Below, in pieces: positions 49,020 through 57,566 of a stretch of DNA of 63,399 nucleotides. The DNA lies in contig CADEFF010000009.1 of the NCBI GenBank assembly GCA_902826565.1, positions 2,923 through 66,321 on the forward strand, read 5' to 3'. The notes beneath the pieces were generated by a model, which saw only the letters and a program-made list of their open reading frames with translations, was not told where the DNA came from and searched no databases. This DNA is from an uncultured Rhodospirillaceae bacterium (lineage in GTDB: Bacteria > Pseudomonadota > Alphaproteobacteria > Dongiales > Dongiaceae). Every line of letters starts with the position of its first letter. Position 1 is the first letter of the stretch. Made by a program: the position numbers and the translations under genes.

Positions 49020-50392
49020 GACTGCACCTCGGCCGCGTGAGCCGGGGCCAACAGGCTGCCGAGCGCCGCATAGCCGGCGGCGAGCGGCGCGCATTCGCTC
49101 TTGTCCTGTTTCAGGAAGGCTTCGAGACCCGCATTGTAACGAATCGCCTCGTCGACTTCCGGATCGCTGCCGGTCCGGTAGGCGCCGAGCCGGATCAGCT
49201 CCGCCATGTTCTCGTAGGTCGCCATCAGGCGGCGGGCACGGGTCACGAGCGCATTTTCCTCGGCATTGTTGCAGGCGGGCATGGTGCGCGAGAGGCTGCG
49301 CAGCACGTCCACGGCGGGATAGCGACCGCGGGACGCGATGTTGCGGTCGAGCAGGATATGGCCGTCGAGAATGCCGCGCACCGCGTCGGCGATCGGCTCG
49401 TTGGTATCGTCGCCCTCGACCAGCACGGTGAAGAGGCCGGTGATGCTGCCTTCGCCGATGCCGGGGCCGGCCCGCTCGAGCAGACGCGGAAGCTCGGCGA
49501 AGACCGACGGGGTATAGCCCTTGCTCGTCGGCGGCTCGCCGGCGCTGAGGCCGATCTCCCGCATCGCCATGGCGAACCGGGTCACGCTATCCATGAGGCA
49601 AAGCACGTCCTTGTCGAGATCGCGGAAATATTCGGCCAGCGCCAGGGTGAGATGCGCCGCCTGGCGCCGCACCAGCGGCGGCTCGTCGGAGGTGGCCACC
49701 ACCACCACGCTGCGCGCGAGGCCGTCCTCGCCGAGATCGTCGACGAGAAACTCCTGCACCTCGCGGCCGCGCTCGCCCACGAGGCCGATCACGTTCACGT
49801 CGGCGGCGGTGTAGCGGGCCATCATCGAGAGCAGCACGGATTTGCCGACGCCGGAGCCTGCAAAAATGCCCATGCGCTGGCCGCGGCAGCAGGTTGTGAA
49901 GCTGTTGATCGCCCGGACGCCGAGATCGACCTTCCCGGCGACCCGGCGGCGGGCATGGGCCGGCGGCGGATTGGCCTTGAGCGGATAGGCGCGCTCGCCC
50001 GCCGGCAGCGGCCCCTTGGAATCGATCGGCTCGCCGAAGGCGTTCACCACCCGGCCGAGCCAGGCCGCGGTCGGACGGACCGAAGGCTCCGCCGCCGCCA
50101 GATCGGCGCGGCAGCCGAGCCCGATCCCGTCGAGCGCGCCGAAGGCCATGGCGAGCGCGCGGTCGTCCCGGAAGCCGACGATCTCGCAGGGGATGCGGTG
50201 GCCGGCATGGCCTTGCAGATCGCAGCGCGCCCCGACCGAGAGATGCCTGGCGATGCCGCCGATCTCGACCAGCATGCCGAGCAGGGACGCCACGCGCCCA
50301 TAGCGGCGGGCGGCAGGCAGGCGTCCGATTTCCTCGTCCAGCAGGGCGAGGCCGGCGGGCCGGTCGTCGGTCGGGCGATCGGAATAAATCAT
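49016..50392 (-). CDS. fliI: Flagellar export ATPase FliI
   Basis: 458 residues, F1-beta-like. Walker A is [20 protein letters not shown] (around residue 175). Also seen: [40 protein letters not shown] (Walker B), [20 protein letters not shown] and [20 protein letters not shown]. It energises unfolding and delivery of export substrates. Upstream is a CtrA-type box at 50436-50450. It forms a two-gene operon with fliJ. Confidence 0.96.
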   Translation of the reverse strand: MIYSDRPTDDRPAGLALLDEEIGRLPAARRYGRVASLLGMLVEIGGIARHLSVGARCDLQGHAGHRIPCEIVGFRDDRALAMAFGALDGIGLGCRADLAAAEPSVRPTAAWLGRVVNAFGEPIDSKGPLPAGERAYPLKANPPPAHARRRVAGKVDLGVRAINSFTTCCRGQRMGIFAGSGVGKSVLLSMMARYTAADVNVIGLVGERGREVQEFLVDDLGEDGLARSVVVVATSDEPPLVRRQAAHLTLALAEYFRDLDKDVLCLMDSVTRFAMAMREIGLSAGEPPTSKGYTPSVFAELPRLLERAGPGIGEGSITGLFTVLVEGDDTNEPIADAVRGILDGHILLDRNIASRGRYPAVDVLRSLSRTMPACNNAEENALVTRARRLMATYENMAELIRLGAYRTGSDPEVDEAIRYNAGLEAFLKQDKSECAPLAAGYAALGSLLAPAHAAEVQS

Positions 50393-50921
50393 GCTTGTAA
50401 TCCGTGTGTTAACCGGGATTTTGCCGCCGCCGCCTTTAAGCTTCGGTAAATTCAGGCCGGTGCTTTTTCGTTAACGTTACGAAGCCGCTAACGACCGGCC
50501 CCTGCCGAGGCGCGCGCGAGCCTCGGCGGCGCCCCCTGAGAGCCCGGTGGACGAGCGCGAGGCCGCCGGTCACGGCCGGGCGATCCCGGGAGGCGCCGTG
50601 CCCTAGTACTCGAAGGCGCCTATCGTTCCCATACCCCCGCGAGGCTCAGAAGGCCGCCGGCCTTCGCCCGCATGAGGAAGGGCTGTTCCCCTCTTCCCTC
50701 GATTCTGCCGCTCATAGAAGCCACTTGCCCCGACGCGCCAGACAGGGGTGCTGGGCGCGGTTAGGGCAACATAGGGGATGGCTGGGGAGTTCCATGAGGG
50801 TCCTTGAGGGCTAAAGGAAACCCTTGGGGCAAACCATCTGGAACTTGAGATTACCGGCGAGGTTGATGGGCTTTACCCAGAAACCGGCTTGGGCACCTCG
50901 CGCATGACTTGGCGGTAACTC
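50393..50921. promoter_or_regulatory. fliI upstream region and island boundary
   Basis: 529 bases without a gene. The left part carries a CtrA-type box (50436-50450) and further TTAA sites (50419-50422, 50472-50475). Hairpins occur near 50506-50526 (GCCGAGG/CCTCGGC) and 50650-50664 (AAGGCCGCCGGCCTT). From about 50750 the sequence becomes less GC-rich, leading into the accessory island. No RNA gene recognised. Confidence 0.5.
50436..50450 (-). promoter_or_regulatory. CtrA-type box upstream of fliI
   Basis: On the minus strand TTTA-N7-TTAA, one mismatch from the CtrA consensus, about 44 bases before the fliI start. fliI-fliJ is an early-class operon in Caulobacter. Confidence 0.55.
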
Positions 50922-51515
50922 GTGGTCGATACGCCTCTTACCGAGCGGTCGGTCCATCTTTGCGTCGATATGCAACGTCTGTTCTCGGAGGATGGACCAT
51001 GGCCTACGCCTTGGCTCGAACGCGTCCTGCCGGCGGTTGTCGCTATAGCGGAGCGGTTCCCGGAGCGGACAGTGTTCACTCGCATGATCCCGCCATATCG
51101 CCCTGAGCAGATGCCGGGCGTCTGGAACGCCTACTACTCGAAATGGCGCAAGGCTACGCGGGAAGCTCTCGATCCCCATCTTGTGGACCTCGTTCCACCG
51201 CTATGCGATCTAGTACCGCCCGCGACCATCATGAACAAAACCCGCTACTCGGCCTTCGCCTTCTCATCCCTCGCCCGACTTCTATCGAGCCGACATGTCG
51301 ATGCATTGGTGGTAACGGGGGCGGAAACGGATATGTGCGTCTTGGCGACCGTGCTGGGGGCGATAGACCGTGGATATCGGGTCGTGATTGCAGAGGACGC
51401 GGTTTGCAGCTTCTCCGATGCAGGTCACGACGCTTTGATCCGCCTCTACCAACAGCGGTTCAGCGTGCAAATCGAAACCGCGACGCACGAGGAAATTCTG
51501 AAAAGCTGGCGGTGA
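50922..51515 (+). CDS. Isochorismatase-like cysteine hydrolase
   Basis: 197 residues, GTG start. The catalytic triad is complete: Asp16 (LCVDMQRLF), Lys106 (IMNKTRYSAF) and Cys139 (VTGAETDMCV). The cis-peptide region VVTGAETDM and the helix after Cys are typical. Family members hydrolyse isochorismate, nicotinamide, ureas or similar amides; Trp/Tyr-rich WNAYYSKWRKAT gives no firm substrate. Codon use is less GC-rich than in the flagellar genes, and no pathway partner is adjacent, so it looks like an acquired island gene. Confidence 0.85.
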   Translation: MVDTPLTERSVHLCVDMQRLFSEDGPWPTPWLERVLPAVVAIAERFPERTVFTRMIPPYRPEQMPGVWNAYYSKWRKATREALDPHLVDLVPPLCDLVPPATIMNKTRYSAFAFSSLARLLSSRHVDALVVTGAETDMCVLATVLGAIDRGYRVVIAEDAVCSFSDAGHDALIRLYQQRFSVQIETATHEEILKSWR

Positions 51516-51583
51516 GCCTGTCAGGCGATGAGGGACTTTCGAGGGGCATCGACGCCCGATGCAATCACGCCTCACCGAACAGC

Positions 51584-52153
51584 CTACCGAGCTAATTCCT
51601 CGCGAACGATCTTAGAGAGCGCTGAGAAATCGAATGGCTTGACAAGGACGGGCCACTCGCTTTGCCCATCCAAGAGTTCGGGGAATCCCGTCACAAAGAT
51701 AACGGGAATGCGCGGGAGGCGCGCGCTGACAGTCCGGGCGAGCGCTATGCCACGCGATTGGTTGGACTCGAATTTAACGTCCGTCACCAACAGGCTTATT
51801 GCGACAGGTCCGTCGAATACATCGAGAGCCGACATTGCGTCTCCGATTTCCACCACGCGGAAGCCGTCGTTGCGAAGATGCGCCGTCGCCGCCATGCGGA
51901 AGATTGCGTCGTCATCAACAAGCATGATCGTTTGTCGGCCACCGCGAGGGGCGATTCTCTCCGGGTTGAACTCGTGCCGATAGATCAGGACGCCGATGCG
52001 TCGGATTTCATATCCAATGCAGTCGGGCGTGCGGAGCTTGAGGCGATGAGCCGCCAGAAGAGCGCCAGCGTCGTCGTGGGACTGTAGCTCTATGGGTTCG
52101 GAAGCGCGGCCATCTGCATGAAGCAGGTGGCAAGAATAGGACAATTCCGTCAT
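51584..52153 (-). CDS. Response regulator receiver protein with N-terminal extension
   Basis: 189 residues. A receiver domain spans about 70-189: TIMLVDDDAIFRMAATAHLR (acidic DDD), phosphoacceptor Asp in LLVTDVKFES, VIFVTGFPEL and LVKPFDFSALSKIV. The first 68 residues (LSYSCHLLHADGRASEPIEL with AHRLKLRTPDCIGYEIRRIG) form a small extra domain of unknown type. There is no output domain. ATG 52153 is chosen; an upstream frame extension is not family-like. The HWE kinase at 55.7 kb is a possible partner. Confidence 0.8.
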   Translation of the reverse strand: MTELSYSCHLLHADGRASEPIELQSHDDAGALLAAHRLKLRTPDCIGYEIRRIGVLIYRHEFNPERIAPRGGRQTIMLVDDDAIFRMAATAHLRNDGFRVVEIGDAMSALDVFDGPVAISLLVTDVKFESNQSRGIALARTVSARLPRIPVIFVTGFPELLDGQSEWPVLVKPFDFSALSKIVREELAR

Positions 52154-52420
52154 AGGACGTCTCGCTCCGCGAATGGGGGCGAGAGCCGTCCGGCCTTCTC
52201 GCAACTGCCAGCGCCCAAGGCATAAGCCGCCAGCGATTGGAAACACTATATCGCGGCTAAGGCCATGGCGAGTCGAACATGGGAGCGCGGGGTCACGGAC
52301 GGGGGTAAGGCGAAGCGCCGGCTGCTCGCGACCGCCCGGCAGGGGAGGAACGGGTGGCAACACCTAGGCAACGGTTTCCAAGTTCTCACATAGAACCGCT
52401 ATCGCTACCGGGGCGAACAC

Positions 52421-52682
52421 CTGCGATCAGGAACAGGGATATTAGCTTGCCGTTGCACCCAAGCGCCGGTCTGGTGTCTCGGCCGGTGGCCCATTGGTTC
52501 CCTCCGACGGGGCCTCCGGTCGCTGGGAACCCTGAGGCGGAACTGGCATTGAAGCGTTAGAGCCGGTGAACCCCCACTGGCCGTCGCGGTGAGCTCCTGC
52601 CGAACCGCGATCCGTGACCATTGCCGCAACGGTGGTCACCAGCGCGCTCGGCGGACAACCGCCGGGCGCGCATTATTTCCGC
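52421..52682. repeat. Diverged 0.26-0.3 kb repeat, copy A
   Basis: Shares colinear blocks with 54667-54960: CGATCAGGAACAG vs CGATCGGGAACAG, the GGCCGGTGGCCCATTGGTTC block, AGCCGGTGAACCC with ACTGGCCG, and GCGCTCGGCGGA with GCCGCCGGGCGCG. Identity is patchy, suggesting an old duplication or a genome-wide intergenic repeat. Confidence 0.55.
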
Positions 52683-52755
52683 AAGTGAGGGCGGAACAGC
52701 CACTCTCGCCCTCCGCTGTCCTGCGCATTGGCCCCGAGATGGCGGGCCAGTCCCG

Positions 52756-52794
52756 GCCGGTGGCTCCACGGATTCCCTCCTCGGAGCCGCTGGT
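52756..52794. repeat. Palindromic element, copy B
   Basis: CCGGTGGCTCC, then ACGGATTCCCTCCTC, then GGAGCCGCTGG: an 11-base inverted repeat with a conserved loop. The same element occurs at 54739-54777 with loop ATGGATTCCCTCCTA, and in weaker form at 52481-52527. Confidence 0.6.
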
Positions 52795-52908
52795 CGCTGG
52801 AGCCGCGCGAGCTCATCGATCTTTCAAATCTGAGGTTGCCGCGGGTTCCTCAGCACGCTCAAGAAAATGCCCCGCCGGGGCGGGGCTGGAGTCGTTTTTC
52901 GTCGGCTC

Positions 52909-53133
52909 TTACGCGGCCGAGGGAACGATCGGGGCCGGCTCCGCCCTTCGCATATAGACCAGGCGGTCTCCCGCGCGGATTTCGACCCCGGCGCAACCAG
53001 GATGGTCGTGCATGAGGGTGTTACCCAGCAGGATCGCATCGGTGTCCGTCTTCGCCGTGATCTGCGTGGTGACAGACACGTCGTCCTGGGCGCCGAGCAA
53101 GCGGCAGAGATAGGGTATGGATGATTTGACCAT
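52909..53133 (-). CDS. Small protein of unknown function
   Basis: 74 residues, ATG 53133 with GGGAGG 5 bases upstream. The sequence ends with ITAKTDTDAILLGNTLMHDH, PGCAGVEIRAGDRLVYMRR. This is the pattern of small alphaproteobacterial proteins with a terminal strand motif VE-I-x-x-GDRLVY, often found singly near signalling genes. No function is known to me. Coding status is supported by the ribosome site and by the family-like C-terminus. Confidence 0.6.
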   Translation of the reverse strand: MVKSSIPYLCRLLGAQDDVSVTTQITAKTDTDAILLGNTLMHDHPGCAGVEIRAGDRLVYMRRAEPAPIVPSAA

Positions 53134-53248
53134 CACAACCTCCCGTCTTGAGGATGCAAAAGCTGGTCGAATTTATCCTCGCGGCCATCGCCGGAAAACG
53201 ACAATTTCTGTGTTTTTTTTGGGCGGGAGACCGTTCGGCCGCACACCT

Positions 53249-53914
53249 TTACTGCACCGGCTCGATGATCGCCGGATCGTCGTTCTTAGGACTGTTGACG
53301 CGCGTGCTGATGCGACAGGCCTTCATGAGATCCGCCGGATAGGGGCGTAGCAGGGAAGTCGCCGCCGGCAATGGCTCCGGCTTCAGCCAGGCGTCAAAAT
53401 CCTCCGGTGCCAGGATGACCGGCATCCGGTCATGGATCGGCGCCACAAGCTCGTTCGGCGTCGTCGTGATGATGCTGAAGGTCTCGACCGGTTGCTCGCC
53501 TTTCTCCCACCGCTCCCACAGGCCGGCCAAGCTCAGCGGCGCATCGTCAATCGCCTCGATAAGCCAGGGCTGCTTCGGGCCGCCCGTCTTCTGCCATTCG
53601 TAGAATCCACTCGCCGGTACGATGCAGCGGCGCGTCTTGAAGGCGGCTCGATAAGACGGCGCCGTTGCGACTGTCTCCGCGCGGGCATTGATGGTCTTGT
53701 AGGCAATCGACGGATCGCCTGCCCATGCCGGGATCAGGCCCCAGCGCATCATGACCGCCTCGCGCAACCCGTCCGGGCATTCCCGGATGACGGGGGCTTT
53801 CTGCCGCGGCGCCAAATTGTAGCGGGGATCGAACTCCATCGGCTCAGCGCCGGTGAGTCTGTAAAGCTCGTTGATCTGTTTCCAGGTCAGCCTGTGGGTA
53901 AATCGGCTGCACAT
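53249..53914 (-). CDS. SRAP-family abasic-site processing protein (YedK/HMCES)
   Basis: 221 residues. The key residues are all present: Cys2 (MCSRF), Asn76 (YKTINARAET), Glu106 (GFYEWQK) and His161 (IHDRMPVIL). In YedK and HMCES, Cys2 forms a thiazolidine crosslink with abasic sites in single-stranded DNA, protecting them. Also typical are YNLAPRQKAPVI and MRWGLIPAWA. It is a stand-alone gene in the island. SOS control is common for this family, but no LexA box was recognised. Confidence 0.94.
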   Translation of the reverse strand: MCSRFTHRLTWKQINELYRLTGAEPMEFDPRYNLAPRQKAPVIRECPDGLREAVMMRWGLIPAWAGDPSIAYKTINARAETVATAPSYRAAFKTRRCIVPASGFYEWQKTGGPKQPWLIEAIDDAPLSLAGLWERWEKGEQPVETFSIITTTPNELVAPIHDRMPVILAPEDFDAWLKPEPLPAATSLLRPYPADLMKACRISTRVNSPKNDDPAIIEPVQ

Positions 53915-53988
53915 GCGACCAGCCTACCCTTGCCCGCGGGGCGGCGTCTTAGGGAGAATCGGCGCCCCCCGAGTCACAGGAGCACGCC

Positions 53989-54384
53989 ATGGATGACAAC
54001 CCCCCCGCCCGCATCCAGAACCGCTGGGCTACCCATACCCGTTCGGACTATGGCGAGATCAGCAATAGCCTCGGCAATGCCGTCGATAGGACAGTGAAGG
54101 CGGCAGGCGACGGGTGGACGTGGGAGCGGATGCAGGCGATCGGATGGTGCGCGGGGCCGGTAACGGTGGTCCCGGGTCATGGCGTGGAGGCGCTGGCTCG
54201 CTTGAGCGCCCATCTTCGAGAAGACGCGGGAAGGATCATGGAGGAGCTGAGGCAACTTCGAGAAGTGCGCCAGGCGATAGTGGGCCGGCTCCGCGCTACA
54301 GCCAATGACGGCGCCTCAGCAGCAACTCCATCTGCGCCGCTGCCTTCTGACGGTCAGCGAGGCGCCCGGTCTCGGCCGCGGTGA
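53989..54384 (+). CDS. Hypothetical protein
   Basis: 131 residues, ATG with CAGGAG 7 bases upstream. It begins MDDNPPARIQNRWATHTRSD and includes YGEISNSLGNAVDRTVKAAG and a helical charged stretch LREDAGRIMEELRQLREVRQ. No family recognised. The last 88 bases overlap the convergent gene at 54296-54595, and the C-terminal part there is low-complexity. Confidence 0.45.
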   Translation: MDDNPPARIQNRWATHTRSDYGEISNSLGNAVDRTVKAAGDGWTWERMQAIGWCAGPVTVVPGHGVEALARLSAHLREDAGRIMEELRQLREVRQAIVGRLRATANDGASAATPSAPLPSDGQRGARSRPR

Positions 54385-54595
54385 ATAACAGCTCGACGGC
54401 GCGCCCCAATCCGGCGTCTCGCGTCACTCCCCCAAAATTTTTCAAGATGAAGCGGCGGGCGTCGGCGAGGGACGCGAGCGTCGCCTGCGGGCCGCGTGTA
54501 ACCGTGACTGGGCGGGTAAAGTGCAATTGCCACCGTGACCCCTTTGGAGGTTTCGGAGCTCTGGCTTTCCCCTTGGGCGCGGGCTTTCGGACCAT
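54296..54595 (-). CDS. Small hypothetical protein
   Basis: 99 residues. Basic N-terminus MVRKPAPKGKARAPKPPKGS, then SLADARRFILKNFGGVTRDA, GLGRAVELLFTAAETGRLAD and RQKAAAQMELLLRRRHWL. This helical pattern is common in small uncharacterised alphaproteobacterial proteins. ATG 54595 is preferred to the frame start at 54655, which extends into repeat sequence. Convergent overlap with the plus-strand hypothetical gene. Confidence 0.5.
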   Translation of the reverse strand: MVRKPAPKGKARAPKPPKGSRWQLHFTRPVTVTRGPQATLASLADARRFILKNFGGVTRDAGLGRAVELLFTAAETGRLADRQKAAAQMELLLRRRHWL

Positions 54596-55058
54596 GGGCG
54601 AGTCAACCTGCCCACTGGCCTCCAAGTTCCAAGATGAACCTGCGCTCGCAACCAAGGTGAATACGAGCGATCGGGAACAGAGCTACCAGCCCGCCGTTGG
54701 TCCAAGCACTGGCCAAGTTAGAGGGAGCCAGCGCCTCGGCCCGTGGCTCCATGGATTCCCTCCTAGGAGCCACTGGCCGTTGAGGAACTCCACAGGGCTG
54801 GTTGAATAGGGCATAGAGTCGGTGACCCTCACTGGCCGGTCGCGGGGCTTCCCGTCGCCCTGCGAACCCGTGACCACCGTCCGCGACGGTGGCACCAGCG
54901 CGCGCTCGGCGGATCGTGTTCGGGCCAACATGCCGCCGGGCGCGTGCCCTCTTTCCGGAAAAGCCGGAACCTCTGCCACATCTGCTATTACAAAGGTTGG
55001 ACCATCGATGGAACCGTCCCCAGGGGCGAGCGTTCCTCGTCGAAGGGGATCGCTCAAA
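54596..55058. repeat. Non-coding repeat-rich stretch 2
   Basis: 463 bases without a supported gene. 54667-54960 matches 52421-52682; 54739-54777 is the best copy of the palindromic element. Leads into the frameshifted response regulator. Confidence 0.5.
54667..54960. repeat. Diverged 0.3 kb repeat, copy C
   Basis: Partner of 52421-52682, about 2.2 kb away in the same orientation. It includes the palindrome CCGTGGCTCC / GGAGCCACTGG around ATGGATTCCCTCCTA, then GGTGACCCTCACTGGCCG and CGCGCTCGGCGGAT with GCCGCCGGGCGCG. Confidence 0.55.
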
Positions 55059-55458
55059 ATGCGCCCTTCGCCGCTTCCGCAGCCCGTCATCCGTGGAGGA
55101 TGAGGTGGCTGTCCGAATTTCCATTGCCGTCCATCTTAGAGGCGCCGGCTACCAAGTTTTGGAAGCCGGGAACGCAGCTCAGGCTGTCGCCCTACTCGGA
55201 TCCAACAAGGTGGACCTGGTTTTCTCCGACATTCGGATGCCGGGGGAGATGGACGGATTTGCGCTAGCGCGCTGGGATCGGGTGAACCACCCCCTGACGC
55301 TGGTATTTCTTACCTCGGGCAATGTCGGGGTGGGCGAGAGAGAACGAGAACTTTTTGCGGAAAACCGCTTCTTTGCAAAGCCCTACGACTGTGCGGAAGT
55401 GGAGACGGCAATGCGGCAAGCATTGGCGACCACTGATTGTTCAGCGATTGGCCGGTGA
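55059..55458 (+). pseudogene. Response regulator with apparent N-terminal frameshift
   Basis: From GTG 55093 the frame reads MEDEVAVRISIAVHLRGAGY then QVLEAGNAAQAVALL, LVFSDIRMPGEMDGF (phosphoacceptor Asp) and FAKPYDCAEVETAMRQAL (Lys), a receiver domain missing its first strand. Just upstream, from ATG 55059, another frame reads MRPSPLPQPVI and runs to 55091. Joining them with a one-base removal or two-base insertion at 55091-55092 gives PVI-(L)-VEDE, the expected receiver start. This looks like a frameshift by mutation or sequencing error. If intact, it would be a stand-alone receiver close to the HWE kinase. Confidence 0.55.
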
Positions 55459-55716
55459 TCTTGCCTTACTTCGAGTTCTAGCGATTGTGCATTTCTCGCC
55501 GCACTCAATCGGTATAGAGTAGTCCTATGCCGCGGGCCAATGAGCCGCAGGCGCCAGGGGTCTAAGCCCCTCTCTTATTTGCACTTGGCGAAGTACACAT
55601 CCTCCCGACGAAATGCTCGGAGGTTGGTCTTCTGCCTTTTTGGTCCGCGGAAATCGCGATGCGTGCCCGGCCTGCTGCTTCTACCGTGCCGCGCCTTTGA
55701 CCTATCAGGTGAAGCT

Positions 55717-57138
55717 ATGACCGAAGAGACGGACCGATCCCCCCTTGGCGAAGAGTCTTCTGTTGTCTTTTTCAAGAATGCGTCGAAGGCGCGGAAGCAC
55801 GAAGTTGACTATTTTCAGCGTCTGATGGATAGCCTGCCCGTCGCTATTTACACCACCGACGCTGCCGGGTTGGTCACTTACTACAACGACGCAGCAGCTG
55901 CGCTATGGGGGGCGCGTCCAAAGCTGGGTGAGACTAAGTTTTGCGGTTCGTGGAAACTGTATCGGTCCGACGGGACACCTATTTCCCACGCCGAATGCCC
56001 GATGGCAATCAGCCTAAGGGAGAACCGAAGCGTTCGCGACATCGAAGTAATCATAGAGCGACCAGACGGGAGCCGCGTGCGATGTCTCCCTTTTCCTACA
56101 CCCCTTCGCGATGCATCGGGAGAACTCCGTGGTGCGATCAACCTGATTGTGGATGTCTCCGATCGTTACCGCGCCGAACTATATGCACAGCAGCTCGCAT
56201 GTATCGTTGAATCATCCCACGACGCAATCGTCAGCAAGGATCTAGATGGCGTCATCAAGAGCTGGAATCGGGGCGCCGAGGTCCTTTTTGGTTATAAATC
56301 CGACGAGGCAATCGGCAGGTCGGTAACAATTCTGATTCCTTGGGATCGTCTCGATGAGGAAACCACGATTCTCGATCGGGTTAGAGCCGGCGTGCGTGTT
56401 GAAACGTACGAGACGGTTCGCCGGCGAAAAGACGGAACCCGCGTGGATGTCTCGCTGACCGTATCCCCCGTGCGGGATATGGATGGACGAATCGTCGGAG
56501 CGTCTAAGATTGCCCGCGACATTTCGCATCGCAAGCAGGCGGAAGAGCAGCAACGATTGATTGTCGGCGAAATGCGGCACCGGATTAAGAACAGTCTCGC
56601 CACTGTTCAGGCCATCGCCTCCCAGACGCTCCGCAGCACGTCTGCAGAAGAGCGAAAGGCGTTTATAGGCCGGTTGCACGCCCTCTCACGAGCGCATGAT
56701 CTGCTGAATGTCGAAGTTTGGGATGGCACTGCGCTTTCGGAAATCGTCGCAATGGCGCTTCAAGCCTTTGAGGACACGCATCGGCAGCGCTTCATCGTCG
56801 ATGGCCCCCGTGACCTTAGACTGGAAGCGAACAAAGCTGTTTTGCTGGTAATGACCCTGCATGAACTGGCGACCAACGCCGTTAAGTATGGGGCGCTGTC
56901 CAATCACGACGGAACGGTAGAGATTTCCTGGTCGGTTGTTCCCGATAGTCAGTCAAGCGCTCGGTTCAAAATGTGTTGGCAGGAGCGGGGCGGCCCGCCG
57001 GTAAGGACGCCTGAGCGCCAAGGCTTTGGCTCACAGTTGCTGGTGCGCGCCTTCCAAGGGGGCGATGCTCTGAGGCGGATGGAATTCAACCCGGAAGGCT
57101 TTGTTTGCGAGCTGGAGATGACTGGAGCGCGCGTTTGA
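55717..57138 (+). CDS. PAS-PAS HWE-family sensor histidine kinase
   Basis: 473 residues, no membrane helix. PAS 1 at about 32-150 ([20 protein letters not shown], ending VDVSDR) and PAS 2 at about 155-280 ([20 protein letters not shown] to [14 protein letters not shown]). The kinase core has the HWE phosphoacceptor His288 in [18 protein letters not shown], the N box [14 protein letters not shown], the W-x-E element [11 protein letters not shown] and [12 protein letters not shown] cytoplasmic sensor, often of light, redox or stress in this family; no chromophore Cys motif was recognised. ATG 55717 is chosen after family alignment. GC is lower than in the flagellar genes. Confidence 0.9.
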   Translation: MTEETDRSPLGEESSVVFFKNASKARKHEVDYFQRLMDSLPVAIYTTDAAGLVTYYNDAAAALWGARPKLGETKFCGSWKLYRSDGTPISHAECPMAISLRENRSVRDIEVIIERPDGSRVRCLPFPTPLRDASGELRGAINLIVDVSDRYRAELYAQQLACIVESSHDAIVSKDLDGVIKSWNRGAEVLFGYKSDEAIGRSVTILIPWDRLDEETTILDRVRAGVRVETYETVRRRKDGTRVDVSLTVSPVRDMDGRIVGASKIARDISHRKQAEEQQRLIVGEMRHRIKNSLATVQAIASQTLRSTSAEERKAFIGRLHALSRAHDLLNVEVWDGTALSEIVAMALQAFEDTHRQRFIVDGPRDLRLEANKAVLLVMTLHELATNAVKYGALSNHDGTVEISWSVVPDSQSSARFKMCWQERGGPPVRTPERQGFGSQLLVRAFQGGDALRRMEFNPEGFVCELEMTGARV

Positions 57139-57538
57139 TGGCCTCCGTCCCGCTCTCGGCATGAGGGGCTGGTCTATCGCTGAGCCGCCGCATCCTTCCT
57201 GCCGGCCCGCGATGCGTCGATACCGCGTCCATGTGCAAGAGCTTCGCGCCGTAGTCCGACACAACGCCATCCGCTTTCAGGATGAACGCCATCACGGTCC
57301 CGATTGCCTGGAGGTTGTGCGTCTGGATCGCCTCGCGGATACCGCCGCAGGGCGAGTGATCGAGGAGCAGGCCGAGCTTGAGCCCAACATCGTTCAGGCA
57401 CTCGGCCGGCGCCGTCGCTATCGAGGTTTCCAGCCACAGGGCCTCGCGGTGCAATTGCCGCTCGGTTTCCAGGTCGCCTTCCTCGACTGCGATCTCCATT
57501 CGCGTTTCCAGATCATAGAGGCGGCGATTGAGGAGCAT
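57086..57538 (-). CDS. Hypothetical protein
   Basis: 150 residues. The first half is helical and acidic: MLLNRRLYDLETRMEIAVEE with GDLETERQLHREALWLETSI, then CLNDVGLKLGLLLDHSPCGG and IREAIQTHNLQAIGTVMAFI. The last 40 residues are less ordered and the 3' end overlaps the kinase gene by 53 bases. It may be conserved in alphaproteobacteria, but I do not recognise a family. Confidence 0.5.
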   Translation of the reverse strand: MLLNRRLYDLETRMEIAVEEGDLETERQLHREALWLETSIATAPAECLNDVGLKLGLLLDHSPCGGIREAIQTHNLQAIGTVMAFILKADGVVSDYGAKLLHMDAVSTHRGPAGRMRRLSDRPAPHAESGTEAIKRALQSSPARKQSLPG

Positions 57539-57566
57539 GATGGGAGTTGCCTTGCGCTGTATTGCT

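Larger units (their letters stand above)
52154..52908. repeat. Non-coding repeat-rich stretch in the island
   Basis: 755 bases with no convincing gene. 52421-52682 is a diverged copy of 54667-54960. 52755-52795 holds a palindromic element (see separate entry). Short open frames here lack ribosome sites or family-like sequence. A small G/C hairpin (CCCCGCC...GGCGGGG) lies at about 52870-52886. Confidence 0.55.

Noticed and set aside
50811..51179. A 122-codon minus-strand frame over the isochorismatase gene
   Set aside because: The plus strand encodes a complete enzyme with its catalytic triad; the antisense frame has no features.
52354..52833. Several short frames (60-120 codons) in the repeat stretch
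   Set aside because: No ribosome sites, Arg/Pro-rich content, and they coincide with palindromic repeats.
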